This document shows positions 44,498 to 56,660 of a stretch of DNA of 64,000 bases, one piece after another. The DNA comes from Edaphovirga cremea (lineage in GTDB: Bacteria; Pseudomonadota; Gammaproteobacteria; Enterobacterales; Enterobacteriaceae), in the NCBI RefSeq assembly GCF_003332275.1, contig NZ_QOVA01000003.1, positions 62,001 to 126,000 of the forward strand, read 5' to 3'. The translations under genes were made by a program, and so were the position numbers. The notes beneath the pieces were generated by a model. It was not told the origin of the DNA and searched no databases. It saw only the letters and a program-made list of their open reading frames with translations. Position 1 is the first letter of the stretch; each line of letters starts with the position of its first letter.

Positions 44498-45091
44498 ATG
44501 ACAGCGCTCTACCTGGCTTCCGCTTCTCCGCGGCGGCATGAATTGCTTACCCTGCTCGATATTCCCTTTGAACGGCTGGTGGCTGATGTAGAAGAGATTC
44601 GTCGTGAAGGGGAGTCGGCGCAAGAGTACGTTTGTCGACTGGCACAAGATAAAGCCCGTGCGGGTGTGGAAATTGCATCGCAGGATTTGCCGGTATTGGG
44701 TTCTGATACTATCGTGGTACTTAATAGTCAGGTACTGGAAAAACCCACGAGCGTTGAGCATGCTGCTGAAATGCTCAAGGCACTTTCCGGCCAGCAGCAT
44801 CAGGTTCTGACTGCCATTGCCATCGCTGACCGCCAGGATGTCCTGCATAAACTGGTCGTCACCGATGTGACATTCCGCACTCTGTCAATTGACGATATTC
44901 AACATTACATTGCCAGCGGCGAGCCGATGGATAAAGCCGGAGCCTATGGAATTCAAGGGCGCGGCGGTTGCTTTGTCCGGGAGATCCGCGGTAGCTATCA
45001 CGCGGTGATGGGCTTACCGTTGGTCGAAACCTATGAGCTGTACAGTGATTTCATGGCTGTGCGGGCAGTAAGGGGAGAGCATGACCGCTGA
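44498..45091 (+). CDS. yhdE: dTTP/UTP pyrophosphatase YhdE (Maf family)
   Basis: 197 aa from ATG 44498 behind GAGGACATAC. It hydrolyses dTTP, UTP and modified pyrimidine nucleotides to monophosphates, a house-cleaning role; overexpression of Maf proteins affects septation. Motifs are [23 protein letters not shown] and [28 protein letters not shown]. It overlaps rng by 11 bp. Confidence 0.94.
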   Translation: MTALYLASASPRRHELLTLLDIPFERLVADVEEIRREGESAQEYVCRLAQDKARAGVEIASQDLPVLGSDTIVVLNSQVLEKPTSVEHAAEMLKALSGQQHQVLTAIAIADRQDVLHKLVVTDVTFRTLSIDDIQHYIASGEPMDKAGAYGIQGRGGCFVREIRGSYHAVMGLPLVETYELYSDFMAVRAVRGEHDR

Positions 45092-46550
45092 ATTACTGGT
45101 AAATATTACACCGTCTGAAACCCGTGTCGCCTATATCGATGGCGGCATTCTGCAAGAAATCCATATTGAACGCGAAGCCAAACGCGGAATCGTTGGCAAT
45201 ATTTATAAAGGCCGTGTCAGCCGGGTTCTTCCGGGTATGCAGGCTGCCTTTGTAGATATCGGGCTGGATAAAGCGGCGTTCTTGCACGCATCGGACATCA
45301 TGCCGCACACGGAGTGCGTGGCGGGTGACGAGCAGAAAAACTTTCACGTCCGCGATATCGCTGAACTGGTCCGTCAAGGACAGGATTTGATGGTGCAGGT
45401 GGTGAAAGATCCGCTGGGAACGAAAGGTGCCCGCCTGACAACCGATATCACCCTGCCGTCGCGTTACCTGGTTTTTATGCCGGGTGCTGCGCATGTCGGT
45501 GTCTCGCAGCGTATTGAAACGGAAGCAGAGCGCGATCGCCTGAAAAATACGGTTGCCTCGTACTGCGATGAGCATGGCGGTTTTATCATCCGTACTGCGG
45601 CTGAAGGAGTAGGTGAAGAAGAGCTGGCGCAGGATGCGGCTTATCTGAAACGCGTCTGGGCCAAAGTGATGGAGCGTAAACGCCGTAACGTCACTAAATG
45701 CAAGCTGTACGGTGAACTGGCACTGGCGCATCGCATACTGCGCGATTTTGCTGGCGCGGCACTGGATCGGATCCGTATTGATTCACGCCTTACCTTTGAT
45801 CAACTGGTGGAATTCACCCGGGAATATATTCCGGAGATGACACAGAAGCTGGAGCATTACAGCGGCAAGCAGCCGATTTTCGATCTGTTTGATGTCGAAA
45901 ACGAAATTCAGCGCGCGCTTGAACGTAAAGTCGAGTTGAAATCGGGCGGTTATCTGATCATTGATCAGACCGAGGCAATGACCACGGTGGATATCAATAC
46001 CGGGGCTTTTGTCGGCCACCGCAATCTCGATGAGACAATCTTCAATACCAATGTTGAGGCCACCCAGGCGATTGCGCGGCAGTTGCGCCTGCGTAACCTC
46101 GGCGGCATTATCATTATTGATTTCATTGACATGAGTAATGAGGATCACCGGCGTCGGGTGCTGAGTTCCCTGGAACAGGCGATGAGCAAAGATCGGGTCA
46201 AAACCAGTATCAATGGTTTCTCCCAGCTTGGTCTGGTTGAGATGACCCGCAAGCGCACCCGTGAAAGTGTGGAACATGTGCTCTGTAGCGAATGTCCTAC
46301 TTGTCATGGCCGGGGTACTGTGAAAACCGTCGAGACGGTATGCTATGAGATTCTGCGTGAAATCGTGCGTGTGCACCATGCCTATGAATCTGACCGTTTT
46401 CTGGTCTATGCTTCCGCTGCGGTAGGCGAAGCATTGAAAGGTGAAGAGTCTCACGCGCTGGCGGAAGTGGAAATATTCGTCGGCAAGCAGGTCAAAGTGC
46501 AAATCGAACCGCTCTATAACCAGGAGCAGTTTGACGTCGTCATGATGTAG
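45081..46550 (+). CDS. rng: Ribonuclease G
   Basis: 489-aa endoribonuclease that matures the 5' end of 16S rRNA and decays some mRNAs. N-terminal S1 domain ([23 protein letters not shown]), catalytic DNase I-like region with magnesium aspartates ([19 protein letters not shown]), and the zinc link CPTCHGRG. It lacks the long C-terminal scaffold of RNase E, as expected. Coupled to maf. Confidence 0.97.
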   Translation: MTAELLVNITPSETRVAYIDGGILQEIHIEREAKRGIVGNIYKGRVSRVLPGMQAAFVDIGLDKAAFLHASDIMPHTECVAGDEQKNFHVRDIAELVRQGQDLMVQVVKDPLGTKGARLTTDITLPSRYLVFMPGAAHVGVSQRIETEAERDRLKNTVASYCDEHGGFIIRTAAEGVGEEELAQDAAYLKRVWAKVMERKRRNVTKCKLYGELALAHRILRDFAGAALDRIRIDSRLTFDQLVEFTREYIPEMTQKLEHYSGKQPIFDLFDVENEIQRALERKVELKSGGYLIIDQTEAMTTVDINTGAFVGHRNLDETIFNTNVEATQAIARQLRLRNLGGIIIIDFIDMSNEDHRRRVLSSLEQAMSKDRVKTSINGFSQLGLVEMTRKRTRESVEHVLCSECPTCHGRGTVKTVETVCYEILREIVRVHHAYESDRFLVYASAAVGEALKGEESHALAEVEIFVGKQVKVQIEPLYNQEQFDVVMM

Positions 46551-46666
46551 CGGGCAGCTACCGTAATAACCGATCGTACTTTGCCTTCACATCGCTCGTG
46601 GCTGTAAAGATTCTGAACTGATTTGATCCGGCCATGCGATCCTGGCCGGAAGACAAGGAGAAATGC

Positions 46667-49600
46667 GTGAGGCGAGTGCCGGGGATCCTGTTAGCCACCT
46701 GCGCCACAATCATTGTGATTGTGGCGTTATTGATCAGTGGATTACGGTTGGTAATGCCTCAGATTGACAGTTTCCGTCCACAAATCCTGCAAAAGATCAA
46801 AGCAGTCACGGGCATTGACGTTCATGTCGCCAGGATGAGCGGTAGCTGGCAGACGTTTGGTCCGACGCTTGAGTTGCAACAACTGGACACCGCCCTGCCG
46901 AAATCTGACCTGAAGGTTCAGCGCATCACGTTGGCGCTGGATGTCTGGCAGTCCCTGTTGCATATGCGTTGGCAGTTCCGCGATCTCACTTTCTACAACC
47001 TGCAACTTGATATGCACACGACGCTGGGTGGTCAGGATCACCGTGGCAACACGATTGAGCCGAGTCAGGTCAGTGATATTTTCCTCAAGCAGATCGACCA
47101 CTTCGATTTACGTAACAGCCGTATCTCTTTCCTTACGCCCTCCGGTTCTCGCGCCGAACTGGAAATCCCTCAACTGACCTGGCTTAACTCGCTCAATCGC
47201 CATCGTGCCGAGGGGCAGATCAGCCTGTCGAGTTTTAACGGGCAGCACGGTGTGGTTCAGGTGCGGATGGATTTGCATGACAATCAGGGTTTGCTGAATA
47301 ACGGCATGCTCTATTTGCAGGCCGACAATATCGATCTCAAGCCGTGGTTTGGCCGCTGGTTGCGTAACAACACCGGTCTGCAAAGTGCGGATTTCAGTCT
47401 GGCCGCCTGGATCAGTGTGAAGCATGGTCAGGCAATTGGTGGCAATGCCCTGCTCAGTAGCGGAGCCGCCAACTGGAAAGAGGGCGACAACGTCCACCGT
47501 CTGGATGTTGATAATCTGACGCTGCACGCCAGGCGTGAAGGCACTGGCTGGCAGTTTGATGTTCCTGCATTGAATCTTAAAACCGACGGAATCCGTTGGC
47601 CGCAGGGCGCGCTGTCTGCGCTGTGGCTACCGGAGAACACCCAGTTCCTTGGACCAGCCCAAAACGAAGAGTTGCGGTTACGTGCCAGCAATATTCAATT
47701 GGAAAGGCTGGAACCCATTCTGCCCGCGATCTCCTTTTTAACGCCAAATCTGCTGGAGCGTTGGGCGGATCTGCAACCTAAAGGCAAGATTAACGCGCTG
47801 GCACTGGATATCCCGATGAGGCAGCCTGAGCAGATCCGCTTTCAGGCGAGCTGGCAAGATCTCAGTTGGCAGCATTGGAAACTGTTGCCTGGCATTGACC
47901 ATTTTTCCGGAAAACTCAGTGGCAGCGTTGGCCATGGGCGCCTCGATCTTAATTTGCAAAACAGTCTGTTGCCGTATGGCACGATGTTCCGTGCGCCGCT
48001 GGAAGTCAGCAAGGCCAGCGGTGCGGTGGAGTGGCGGGACAACGCTCAAGGCTGGGAAATGTGGAGCAATAAACTGGATGTGCAGGCTAAATCCCTGTGG
48101 ATTAATGGCGACTTTCATTACCAACAGCCAGCCAAGGGTGATCCGTGGTTGAAAATTCTCGCCGGGATTCGCCTTTATGACGCAGGCAACGCCTGGCGTT
48201 ATTTCCCGGAACCCTTGATGGGCAAGCATTTAGTGGACTATCTCAGTAAGGCGATTCAGGCTGGGCAGGTCGATAATGCGTCGTTGATCTACGCGGGTAA
48301 TCCGCATCTATTCCCCTATAAGCATAACGAAGGGCAGTTTGAAGTTTTTGTGCCCCTGCGTAAGGCGACTTTTGAGTTCGAGCCGGGCTGGCCTGCGTTG
48401 ACCAATCTGGATATCGATCTCGACTTCCTGAATGATGGCCTGTTCATGAAAGCGAAACAGACGCAACTTGGTAAAGTGACGGGCAAAAATATCGCTGCCG
48501 CGATCCCCGATTATCTCAAGCAAAAGCTGTTGATTGATGCGGATATTACCGGCGAAGGGAAAGAGGTCGGTAACTACTTTATGCAGACGCCACTGGATGA
48601 TTCATTGGGTGGAGCGCTTGAGGAATTGCAGGTCAGCGGCGAAGTGAATGGTCGCTTACATCTCGACATTCCACTCGATGGTGAAGAGGTTACCGCTTCA
48701 GGCGAAGTGGTGCTGAACAATAATGGTCTGTTTATTAAGCCGCTGGAAAGCAAGATGGACCGCCTGTCAGGCGCGTTTCGTTTTGATAATGGCAATCTGA
48801 CCAGCGACGCGTTGACCGCGAACTGGCTGGGGCAACCGGTAAACGTCAACTTCTCCACCAAAGAGCTGGAAAAAGAGTATCAGGTTGGCGTTGATCTTAA
48901 CGGCGACTGGCAACCGGCCAAACTGCCGGGATTACCGCCGCAGGAGGCGAAAAAGCTGTCGGGCTCAGTGCCGTGGAACAGTAAAGTGGCGATCACTCTG
49001 CCGCGCAAAGGCGTGCCAAATTATACGGTTGATGTGAATGCAGATTTAAAAAGAGTGAGTAGTTACTTACCTGCACCACTGGACAAAAAGGCTGGCGAAC
49101 CCCTGCCGTTGAAAGTCAACGCTACCGGTAATTTGCATGGTTTTATGCTCACCGGCAGTTTGGCCAGCAAGAACCATTTCAATAGCCAGTGGTTGCTCGG
49201 CAAAGAGATTGAGTTGAACCGCGCTTCCTGGGATACCGACAGTAAAAAAGTGCCACCATTACCGGAAAACAGCAGCCTGACGCTCGATCTCCCGGCGCTT
49301 GACGGTGAAAGCTGGTTGGCACTGATTTCGCCTGATGCGATACAGGAGAGTTCGAGTGGCAAAGTCGGGGGATTCAGCTTCCCGAAACAGGTCACGCTGA
49401 CGACGCCGCAACTGACGCTGGCAGGACAGGCGTGGCACAATCTTACGCTGCAAAATCGGCAGCAGATCAACGGCATACAGGTTGATGCGAAGGGTAAAGA
49501 GATTGACGGTACACTGCGGATTGTATCGAATGCCCCATGGCGTGCCAATATCCGCTATCTTTATTTCAATCCGCAATTCCCTAAAGCCGGGAGCGATCTG

Positions 49601-50482
49601 GCTGGCACCGAATCTGCGTCCGAGCCACTGAGTGGCAAGGTTTCATTCAAATCCTGGCCCTCATTGATGCTGCGCTGTGATAGTTGCTGGTTCTATGGGC
49701 AAAATTTTGGTCGCGTTGAGGCAGATGTCACGACGAGCAATGACACCCTGACGCTGGATCATGGGCTGATTGATACCGGTAAAGCCCGTGTGTTGCTGGC
49801 TGGACGCTGGCAGCAGAGTGATAATACGGAAAAGACGTCGCTGAAGGGCAAACTGAGCGGGGCAAAGATTAATGATGCAACAGACTGGTTCGGTGTATCA
49901 ACGCCGCTCAAGGACGCCCCCTTTACCTTCGAGTTTGATCTCTATTGGCAGGGCGCGCCGTGGCAGCCACAGATAGCAACGTTGAACGGTACGCTCAATA
50001 CCCGGCTGGGCAAAGGCGAAATTGATAACCTCGGTGGAGGTCGCGCCGGGCAGTTACTGCGACTGGTGAGTTTCGACGCCCTGCTGCGTAAGCTACAGTT
50101 TGATTTCAGGGATACGTTTGGTCGCGGATTCTATTTTGACTCGATCAAATCCACAGCCTGGATTAAAGACGGTGTGATGCATACCGATGATTTGCTGATT
50201 GATGGACTGGCCGCCGATATTGCAATGAGTGGCAAAATTGATCTGGTCAGAAGGCAAATTGATATGGAAGCGGTAATCGCTCCTGAGATTTCCGCCACGG
50301 TAGGTGTTGCGACGGCTTTTGTCATTAACCCTGTCGTGGGCGCAGCGGTATTTGCGGCGACGAAAGTGCTGGCACCGCTGTGGAACAAAATATCACTGAT
50401 TCGTTACCAGATAACCGGTAGTCTGGATCATCCGAGTATTAATGAGGTGTTGCGTCAGCCGAAGGACAATGAAGCCAAGTAG
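46667..50482 (+). CDS. yhdP: AsmA-like phospholipid transporter YhdP
   Basis: 1271 aa. One N-terminal membrane helix (PGILLATCATIIVIVALLISGL) anchors a very long beta-rich periplasmic bridge (DUF3971 and AsmA-like C-terminal domains) that, with TamB and YdbH, carries phospholipids to the outer membrane. GTG 46667 is chosen: AAGGAG lies 6 bp upstream and the N-terminus then matches MRRLPGILL of E. coli. An ATG at 46634 would add 11 unlikely residues. Follows rng. Confidence 0.95.
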   Translation: MRRVPGILLATCATIIVIVALLISGLRLVMPQIDSFRPQILQKIKAVTGIDVHVARMSGSWQTFGPTLELQQLDTALPKSDLKVQRITLALDVWQSLLHMRWQFRDLTFYNLQLDMHTTLGGQDHRGNTIEPSQVSDIFLKQIDHFDLRNSRISFLTPSGSRAELEIPQLTWLNSLNRHRAEGQISLSSFNGQHGVVQVRMDLHDNQGLLNNGMLYLQADNIDLKPWFGRWLRNNTGLQSADFSLAAWISVKHGQAIGGNALLSSGAANWKEGDNVHRLDVDNLTLHARREGTGWQFDVPALNLKTDGIRWPQGALSALWLPENTQFLGPAQNEELRLRASNIQLERLEPILPAISFLTPNLLERWADLQPKGKINALALDIPMRQPEQIRFQASWQDLSWQHWKLLPGIDHFSGKLSGSVGHGRLDLNLQNSLLPYGTMFRAPLEVSKASGAVEWRDNAQGWEMWSNKLDVQAKSLWINGDFHYQQPAKGDPWLKILAGIRLYDAGNAWRYFPEPLMGKHLVDYLSKAIQAGQVDNASLIYAGNPHLFPYKHNEGQFEVFVPLRKATFEFEPGWPALTNLDIDLDFLNDGLFMKAKQTQLGKVTGKNIAAAIPDYLKQKLLIDADITGEGKEVGNYFMQTPLDDSLGGALEELQVSGEVNGRLHLDIPLDGEEVTASGEVVLNNNGLFIKPLESKMDRLSGAFRFDNGNLTSDALTANWLGQPVNVNFSTKELEKEYQVGVDLNGDWQPAKLPGLPPQEAKKLSGSVPWNSKVAITLPRKGVPNYTVDVNADLKRVSSYLPAPLDKKAGEPLPLKVNATGNLHGFMLTGSLASKNHFNSQWLLGKEIELNRASWDTDSKKVPPLPENSSLTLDLPALDGESWLALISPDAIQESSSGKVGGFSFPKQVTLTTPQLTLAGQAWHNLTLQNRQQINGIQVDAKGKEIDGTLRIVSNAPWRANIRYLYFNPQFPKAGSDLAGTESASEPLSGKVSFKSWPSLMLRCDSCWFYGQNFGRVEADVTTSNDTLTLDHGLIDTGKARVLLAGRWQQSDNTEKTSLKGKLSGAKINDATDWFGVSTPLKDAPFTFEFDLYWQGAPWQPQIATLNGTLNTRLGKGEIDNLGGGRAGQLLRLVSFDALLRKLQFDFRDTFGRGFYFDSIKSTAWIKDGVMHTDDLLIDGLAADIAMSGKIDLVRRQIDMEAVIAPEISATVGVATAFVINPVVGAAVFAATKVLAPLWNKISLIRYQITGSLDHPSINEVLRQPKDNEAK

Positions 50483-50603
50483 GTTATCGCAGAAGGGCGT
50501 TAGCGTCAGTGACGAGTCCAGACGCTGCCCGGCTGTGATGTATGATGCAGCATGACGATTCCGGTGCAGGCCGGTCAATCCAACAATCAAGAGTGAACAA
50601 ATT

Positions 50604-52049
50604 ATGAGTCTGGCCTTTGTCAGTGAGCAGTTACTTACGGCTAACAACCTGAGTCATCAAGACCTTTTCACCGTATTGGGCCAACTGGCTGAACGCCGCC
50701 TGGACTATGCAGATCTCTATTTCCAATCCAGCTATCACGAAGCCTGGGTAATAGAAGACGGGATCATCAAGGATGGCTCTTATAACATCGATCAGGGTGT
50801 GGGTGTGCGGGCAGTGAGCGGTGAGAAAACCGGTTTTGCCTATGCTGACCAGATCACCCTGAATGCCTTGAATCAGAGTGCCCAGGCTGCGCGCAGTATT
50901 GTACGCGAAAGCGGTAACGGCAAAGTGCGCACGCTGGGTGAAATCACGCATCAGGCGCTATATCCGCTGCTCGACCCGTTGCAAAGCATGCCGCGTGAAG
51001 CAAAAATCGAGCTGCTGCACCGGGTCGACAAGATTGCCCGTGCGGCAGACAAACGCGTGCAGGAAGTAAGCGGAAGCATTACCGGTGTGTATGAGACGGT
51101 ACTGGTTGCCGCGACAGATGGCACTCTGGCGGCTGATGTTCGTCCGTTGGTACGGCTGTCGGTCAGCGTGCTGGTTGAAGAAGACGGGAAGCGCGAGCGC
51201 GGTGCCAGCGGTGGCGGCGGGCGTTTTGGCTATGACTACTTTCTGGAAGTGGTAGACGGCGAAGTCCGTGCCGATACCTATGCGCGTGAAGCGGTACGTA
51301 TGGCGCTGGTTAATCTTTCCGCAGTTGCCGCCCCGGCTGGCACAATGCCGGTTGTGCTGGGTGCGGGCTGGCCGGGCGTACTGTTGCATGAAGCCGTCGG
51401 TCACGGGCTGGAAGGCGATTTCAACCGCCGCGGCACCTCTGTTTTCAGTGGACAGATGGGACAACTGGTTGCATCCGAACTTTGTACGGTTGTTGACGAT
51501 GGCACCATTCAGGGGCGTCGTGGTTCGTTGTCCATTGATGATGAAGGCGTTCCGGGTCAATATAACGTACTGATTGAAAACGGCATTCTGAAAGGCTACA
51601 TGCAGGATAAACTGAATGCCCGATTGATGGGCGTTGCGCCGACAGGTAATGGCCGTCGTGAATCCTATGCGCATCTGCCTATGCCGCGAATGACCAATAC
51701 CTACATGCTGGCAGGGAAGTCGACGCCAGAAGACATTATCAGCAGCGTCGAGTATGGCCTGTATGCACCGAACTTTGGTGGCGGCCAGGTGGACATCACC
51801 TCGGGTAAATTCGTGTTCTCGACTTCAGAAGCCTATCTGATTGAGAAAGGCCGGGTCACCAAGGCGGTGAAGGGCGCGACGCTGATTGGTTCCGGTATCG
51901 AGGCGATGCAACAGATTTCCATGGTGGGTAACGATCTGGCGCTGGATAACGGCGTGGGCGTATGCGGCAAGGAAGGGCAAAGCCTGCCCGTCGGTGTCGG
52001 TCAGCCGACGTTGAAACTGGATATGCTAACCGTTGGCGGAACCGCCTGA
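50604..52049 (+). CDS. tldD: Metalloprotease subunit TldD
   Basis: 481 aa. With TldE (PmbA, at 61.0 kb) it forms a heterodimeric protease that removes leader peptides (microcin B17) and unfolded peptides. The zinc site is [16 protein letters not shown], with the distal cysteine region near the end ([19 protein letters not shown]). The two subunits are ~9 kb apart here, on the same strand. Confidence 0.97.
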   Translation: MSLAFVSEQLLTANNLSHQDLFTVLGQLAERRLDYADLYFQSSYHEAWVIEDGIIKDGSYNIDQGVGVRAVSGEKTGFAYADQITLNALNQSAQAARSIVRESGNGKVRTLGEITHQALYPLLDPLQSMPREAKIELLHRVDKIARAADKRVQEVSGSITGVYETVLVAATDGTLAADVRPLVRLSVSVLVEEDGKRERGASGGGGRFGYDYFLEVVDGEVRADTYAREAVRMALVNLSAVAAPAGTMPVVLGAGWPGVLLHEAVGHGLEGDFNRRGTSVFSGQMGQLVASELCTVVDDGTIQGRRGSLSIDDEGVPGQYNVLIENGILKGYMQDKLNARLMGVAPTGNGRRESYAHLPMPRMTNTYMLAGKSTPEDIISSVEYGLYAPNFGGGQVDITSGKFVFSTSEAYLIEKGRVTKAVKGATLIGSGIEAMQQISMVGNDLALDNGVGVCGKEGQSLPVGVGQPTLKLDMLTVGGTA

Positions 52050-52086
52050 TTTAGCTTTTGATATACATTACGTTAGAAATAAAAAA

Positions 52087-52108
52087 CAGGCGGGAACTCT
52101 CCCGCCTG
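52087..52108 (-). terminator. Terminator between tldD and aaeR
   Basis: Stem CAGGCGGGA/TCCCGCCTG (52087-52095 with 52100-52108); on the minus strand six T residues follow, so it ends aaeR. It may also stop tldD. Confidence 0.88.
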
Positions 52109-52139
52109 ACTTACTTAAAAAGCACTATAACGTCTTGTC

Positions 52140-53075
52140 TCACTTCTCACCCAGCGCCTTGCGGTGACGGTAACTCTGATAAATCTTCGCCACATCCTTG
52201 AAGTATTCCGTTAAGTAATTGATACATACCTGGACTTTCAGCGGCAGTTTATCCTTTTCGGTGTACAGCGCGTAGACCGGGCGCGGATCGGAATGGTAGC
52301 GGGTAAATAGGATTTCCACGTCACCCGAATTTATCTCATCAATAATCCACATCAAGGGAACGTAAGCGATCCCGGTTCCCGCCTTCAGCCAGCGAATCAT
52401 GGTTTGTGAGTCATTGGTGACAAACCGCCCTTGCGGACTGATCCGCGTCGTGATGCCTTCCGGAGCGATCAGCTCAAATTCACTGTCTGGTCTGACGCTG
52501 TATTCCAGCCAGGAAAAATTCACCATGTCAGCCGGTTTCTCCGGGGTGCCGTGCTGGGTCAAATAACTGCGCGCGGCGCAAACCACCATCGGCATGGAAC
52601 CCAATTTTCTTGAAAACAGGCTGGAGTCCTGTAATGCGCCCACGCGGATCACTACATCCAACCCATCGGCGATCAGATCGGGGGCAGGAATACCCGTTAC
52701 CAGATTGACTGTTAAGCCCGGATACTCTTTGAGCATCTCGGCGGTCATCGTTGCGAGGACATTTTGTGCCATTGTTGAGGAACTGCCGATGCGTAATGTC
52801 CCGGTCGGTGTGTTGTTGAAAGCGAAGAGTTGCTCATGTACCTCTTGCACTTCCAGCAGCATACGACGGCAGCCTTGATAGTAAATTTTACCCGCTTCGG
52901 TCAAGCCAATGCTGCGGGTGCTTCGGTTTAACAGTTTGACCTGTAACTCATTTTCCAGCTTTGAGACCGTCTGGCTAATCGAGGAGACACTCATTTTCAA
53001 CTGGCGGGCAGCGGCAGTAAATGAGCCACATTCCACGACTTTGGCGAAGACGGACATACGTTTGAGTCTTTCCAT
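52140..53075 (-). CDS. aaeR: LysR-type activator AaeR
   Basis: 311 aa. N-terminal winged helix (VECGSFTAAARQLKMSVSSISQTVSKLENEL) and LysR effector domain. It activates the divergent aaeXAB genes in the presence of aromatic carboxylic acids such as p-hydroxybenzoate. The 276-bp gap to aaeX should contain its operator. The sequence closely follows the E. coli protein. Confidence 0.92.
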   Translation of the reverse strand: MERLKRMSVFAKVVECGSFTAAARQLKMSVSSISQTVSKLENELQVKLLNRSTRSIGLTEAGKIYYQGCRRMLLEVQEVHEQLFAFNNTPTGTLRIGSSSTMAQNVLATMTAEMLKEYPGLTVNLVTGIPAPDLIADGLDVVIRVGALQDSSLFSRKLGSMPMVVCAARSYLTQHGTPEKPADMVNFSWLEYSVRPDSEFELIAPEGITTRISPQGRFVTNDSQTMIRWLKAGTGIAYVPLMWIIDEINSGDVEILFTRYHSDPRPVYALYTEKDKLPLKVQVCINYLTEYFKDVAKIYQSYRHRKALGEK

Positions 53076-53354
53076 TGTTCACTCTGGCTTAAAAGTGATT
53101 TAGATCACATAATGTTGATAGGTTGATAATAAGCAGGCTAATATATGTTATCGGGTACAGGCCACTGGTTCAGTCAATAGCTTAATCAACAGGCTTTCCT
53201 CGCATTACTCCGTATATCTTCAGTCTACCCTCTTTCTTATCTATCGACCTATTTGTCATAGCTGGGGGATATCGTTGCCTAAAATAAACGGTAATGGAAA
53301 ATCCGCGGGGTGCAGGGCTGTCCGCCCGGTAGAGTAAACAACAAGGACTAAATG

Positions 53355-53558
53355 ATGAGTTTGCTTCCGGTAATGGTAATTTTCGGATTATCGTTCCCCC
53401 CGGTTTTCTTTGAGATAATTGTCGCACTGATCCTTTTTTTCATTGTGCGCCGATTGCTGCAACCTACCGGGATCTATGATTTTGTCTGGCACCCTGCACT
53501 GTTTAACACAGCGCTGTATTGCTGCATTTTTTATCTGATTTCCCTTCTTTTTGTCTGA
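53355..53558 (+). CDS. aaeX: Small membrane protein AaeX
   Basis: 67 aa, two membrane helices. [39 protein letters not shown] matches the DUF1656 family (AaeX). It precedes the efflux genes; the exact role is unclear. ATG 53355 equals the E. coli start; ATG 53352 adds one Met. Confidence 0.93.
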   Translation: MSLLPVMVIFGLSFPPVFFEIIVALILFFIVRRLLQPTGIYDFVWHPALFNTALYCCIFYLISLLFV

Positions 53559-53567
53559 GGTCGCGCT

Positions 53568-54503
53568 GTGAAAACCTTTTCTATAAAAATAATGCGTATT
53601 GCGATCACCTTGATCATCGTATTACTGGCAGCGATCGCTATTTTTAGGGCGTGGGTGTTTTACACCGAATCGCCGTGGACGCGTGATGCCAAATTTACTG
53701 CGGATGTCGTGGCTATCGCGCCGGACGTCAGCGGTCTGATTACCGACGTCCCGGTTACGGACAACCAACTGGTGACGAAAGGCCAGGTGTTATTCACCGT
53801 GGATCGTCCTCGTTATCAACAGGCACTGGATGAGGCCGAAGCCGACGTCGCCTATTATCAGGCGTTGGCGGCAGAGAAAAAACGTGAAGCAGGCCGTCGT
53901 GTACGCTTGGGTGTACAGGCCATGTCACAGGAGGAGATCGATCAGGCCAACAACGTGCTGCAAACGGCACAGCATCAACTCGCCAAATCGATAGCGGCAC
54001 GGGATCTGGCGCGTCTGGATCTGGATCGAACCGTAGTGACTGCCCCTGCGGACGGATGGGTCACCAACCTGAATGTGCATACCGGCGAATTTATTACCCG
54101 TGGTTCAACGGCCGTAGCGCTGGTTAAAAAGAATACGTTTTATATTTTGGCCTATCTGGAAGAGACCAAACTGCCGAGAGTGGCGAAAGGTGCCCGGGTG
54201 GAAATTACGCCCTTGGGCAGTAATCGCATTATGCACGGCACCGTCGACAGCGTTGCAGCAGGCGTCACCAATAGCAGCAGTACGGTAGATGCCAAAGGTA
54301 TGGCAACCATCGACAGTAATCTCGAATGGGTGCGTCTGGCGCAGCGTGTGCCGGTCAAAATTGTTCTCGACAGCAAAGATCAGAACCATCCGTATCCGGC
54401 AGGAACGACGGCAACGGTGGTGATTACCGGTGCTCACGATCGCAACGTCGATAGCGAATCCCCCTTCATCCGGCTTCTGCATCGTCTGCGTGAGTTCGGT
54501 TAA
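53568..54503 (+). CDS. aaeA: Aromatic acid efflux membrane-fusion protein AaeA
   Basis: 311-aa HlyD-family periplasmic adaptor of the p-hydroxybenzoic acid efflux pump. N-terminal anchor helix, then lipoyl halves around a helical hairpin ([45 protein letters not shown]) and a beta barrel. Start is GTG 53568, 9 bp after aaeX. It pairs with AaeB. Confidence 0.94.
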   Translation: MKTFSIKIMRIAITLIIVLLAAIAIFRAWVFYTESPWTRDAKFTADVVAIAPDVSGLITDVPVTDNQLVTKGQVLFTVDRPRYQQALDEAEADVAYYQALAAEKKREAGRRVRLGVQAMSQEEIDQANNVLQTAQHQLAKSIAARDLARLDLDRTVVTAPADGWVTNLNVHTGEFITRGSTAVALVKKNTFYILAYLEETKLPRVAKGARVEITPLGSNRIMHGTVDSVAAGVTNSSSTVDAKGMATIDSNLEWVRLAQRVPVKIVLDSKDQNHPYPAGTTATVVITGAHDRNVDSESPFIRLLHRLREFG

Positions 54504-54514
54504 GTGAGACTGAA

Positions 54515-56473
54515 ATGAAAAACCCGACATTCATACGTCTGCGGTTTGCCTTCAAACTGACTTTCGCCGTGCTCTTCGCCTTGGTGCTGGGCTTTCATCT
54601 ACAACTTGAAACCCCTCGCTGGTCCGCCATGACGGCGGCGATTGTGGCTGCTGGCCCGGCTTTTGCCGCTGGGGGGGAACCGTTTTCCGGTGCCATTCGT
54701 CATCGCGGCTGGTTGCGCATCATTGGTACATTTATCGGTTGTATCGCCGCGCTGGTGATTATTACCACCACCGCACGAGCGCCGGTTGTCATGCTGTTGC
54801 TGTGCTGCATGTGGGCCGGTTTCTGCACCTGGATTTCGTCGCTGGTTCGCGTTGAGAACTCTTATGCGCTAGGGCTGGCGGGCTATACCGCGCTGATTAT
54901 CATTGTGACGTCCGCCCATGCGCCGCTCGAAACCCCGCAGTTCGCCGTGGAGCGATGCAGCGAAATCGTACTGGGGATCGTGAGTGCGGTCTTTGCCGAT
55001 CTGATTTTCTCACCACGATCAATCAAACAGGACATCGATCGGCTGGTGGATAAATTGCTGGTGGATCAGTATCGATTGATGCAGATGTGTCTCAGTTCCG
55101 AAGACAGGGAAGCCATTGACCGTGCGTGGAACTCGTTGGTAAAAGACACCACCGCCTTGAACGGCATGCGCAGCTATCTGATGATGGAATCATCCCGTTG
55201 GCAGCGCTGTGATCGACGGTTGAAAGCGATGCATACCATCTCTTTGACGTTGATCACCCAGGCTTGCGAGACCTTCCTGATTCTGCGCAATCATCCTGAA
55301 TCTGTGAAAGATAACATCAAGCAGCTGTTTGATGTACCGGTTGAAAGTATCGCCGATGTGCATAAAAGGATGAAATTGCTTCGTCATATCCTGACTTCCA
55401 ACCTGGTAGATGAAACGCCAGCAACCGTCACCACCTGGGTCGGTGCCGCCACGCGCTACCTGTTGCTGGCAAAAGGTGTTCACACCAACAGTAGCATCAG
55501 CAGTGTGGAAGAAGGGGTGCTGAGCAGTGAAGTGGTGATTAAGAACGTCTCGGCGGAAGGTCATCATGCAATGATCAACGGTTTGCGGACGTTTGTCGCG
55601 ACGGCATTGGGCTGCCTGTTGTGGCTATGGACGGGCTGGACGTCCGGCAGCGGATTTATGGTTATTATCGCGGTGATCACTTCTTTGGCGATGCGCCTGC
55701 CCAATCCGCGTATGGTTGCGATGGATTTTATTCTTGGGATGATAGGAGCCATTCCGTTGGGTGCGCTCTATTTTATGGTTATCTTTCCGGCAACGCAGCA
55801 AAGTGTGGTTCTGCTCTGCATCGCACTGGGATTGATGACGTTTTTTATCGGGATCGAAGTACAGAAGCGCCGGTTGGGTTCGTTGGGATTGCTGGTGAGT
55901 TCGCTGAATATTCTGGTGTTAAGCAACCCAATGGTCTTTGACATCACAACGTTTATCGACAATGCGACTGGGCAGTTCATGGGCAGCATTGTGGCACTGT
56001 TGGTGATTTTGCTGGTGCGTGACAATTCCCGGGAAAGAACCGGGCGAACCCTGCTTAACCGTTTTGTCAGCAGTGCGGTGTCAGCGTTGACCACCAATGT
56101 TGCCAAGCGTCGTGAGAATCACCTACCTGCGCTCTATCAGCAACTGAATCTGCTATTGACGATGTTCCCGAATGACATTGCCAAATATCGTCTGGCGTTG
56201 ACGTTAATCATTGGACATCAACGCTTTCGCCAGGCAGATGTTCCGGTGAATGATGACCTGTCGGTGTTTCATAAAAAGATTCGCAGCACGGCGGATCATG
56301 TGGTCACCGCCCGCAGTGAAGTCAAACGCGCCTACTATTTTGAGCAGCTGTTAGGTGAACTCAATGAATACCAGCAAAAGCTGGTGCAGTATCAGGCACC
56401 GAGGAACGTGACGGAACCTGTAAAACGCTTGGCGGATATGTTGCACAAGTACCAGCATGCGTTGATTAACTGA
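54515..56473 (+). CDS. aaeB: Aromatic acid efflux pump AaeB
   Basis: 652-aa inner-membrane transporter of the FUSC/aromatic acid exporter family. Two membrane halves (residues ~12-160 and ~360-500) with large cytoplasmic domains between and after. It exports p-hydroxybenzoate and related acids, possibly useful against plant phenolics. A terminator follows at 56497. Confidence 0.95.
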   Translation: MKNPTFIRLRFAFKLTFAVLFALVLGFHLQLETPRWSAMTAAIVAAGPAFAAGGEPFSGAIRHRGWLRIIGTFIGCIAALVIITTTARAPVVMLLLCCMWAGFCTWISSLVRVENSYALGLAGYTALIIIVTSAHAPLETPQFAVERCSEIVLGIVSAVFADLIFSPRSIKQDIDRLVDKLLVDQYRLMQMCLSSEDREAIDRAWNSLVKDTTALNGMRSYLMMESSRWQRCDRRLKAMHTISLTLITQACETFLILRNHPESVKDNIKQLFDVPVESIADVHKRMKLLRHILTSNLVDETPATVTTWVGAATRYLLLAKGVHTNSSISSVEEGVLSSEVVIKNVSAEGHHAMINGLRTFVATALGCLLWLWTGWTSGSGFMVIIAVITSLAMRLPNPRMVAMDFILGMIGAIPLGALYFMVIFPATQQSVVLLCIALGLMTFFIGIEVQKRRLGSLGLLVSSLNILVLSNPMVFDITTFIDNATGQFMGSIVALLVILLVRDNSRERTGRTLLNRFVSSAVSALTTNVAKRRENHLPALYQQLNLLLTMFPNDIAKYRLALTLIIGHQRFRQADVPVNDDLSVFHKKIRSTADHVVTARSEVKRAYYFEQLLGELNEYQQKLVQYQAPRNVTEPVKRLADMLHKYQHALIN

Positions 56474-56496
56474 TTTTCAGTAATCCACTGATCTTT

Positions 56497-56534
56497 AAAG
56501 CCAGACTCTTCACCGGGTCTGGCTTTCTCTTTTT
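56497..56534 (+). terminator. Rho-independent terminator of aaeXAB
   Basis: Stem AAAGCCAGAC/GTCTGGCTTT (56497-56506 with 56517-56526), then TCTCTTTTTT. Confidence 0.9.
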
Positions 56535-56660
56535 TGGCCTGGCCTTGATTCATTTGCGGCTTGGCGTGTCGACCTTCACTCAGACGCTATACTTATCTTT
56601 AGACACATCAGTTTATGGTCTTCCACCTACGCGGGAGATGCTCATCAGGAGGTGAGAACG

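Noticed and set aside
45093..46502. Long minus-strand frames inside rng
   Set aside because: They mirror the conserved RNase G gene; no start sites and no known family.
46634..46666. ATG 46634 as start of yhdP
   Set aside because: GTG 46667 has a strong AAGGAG site and matches the known N-terminus.
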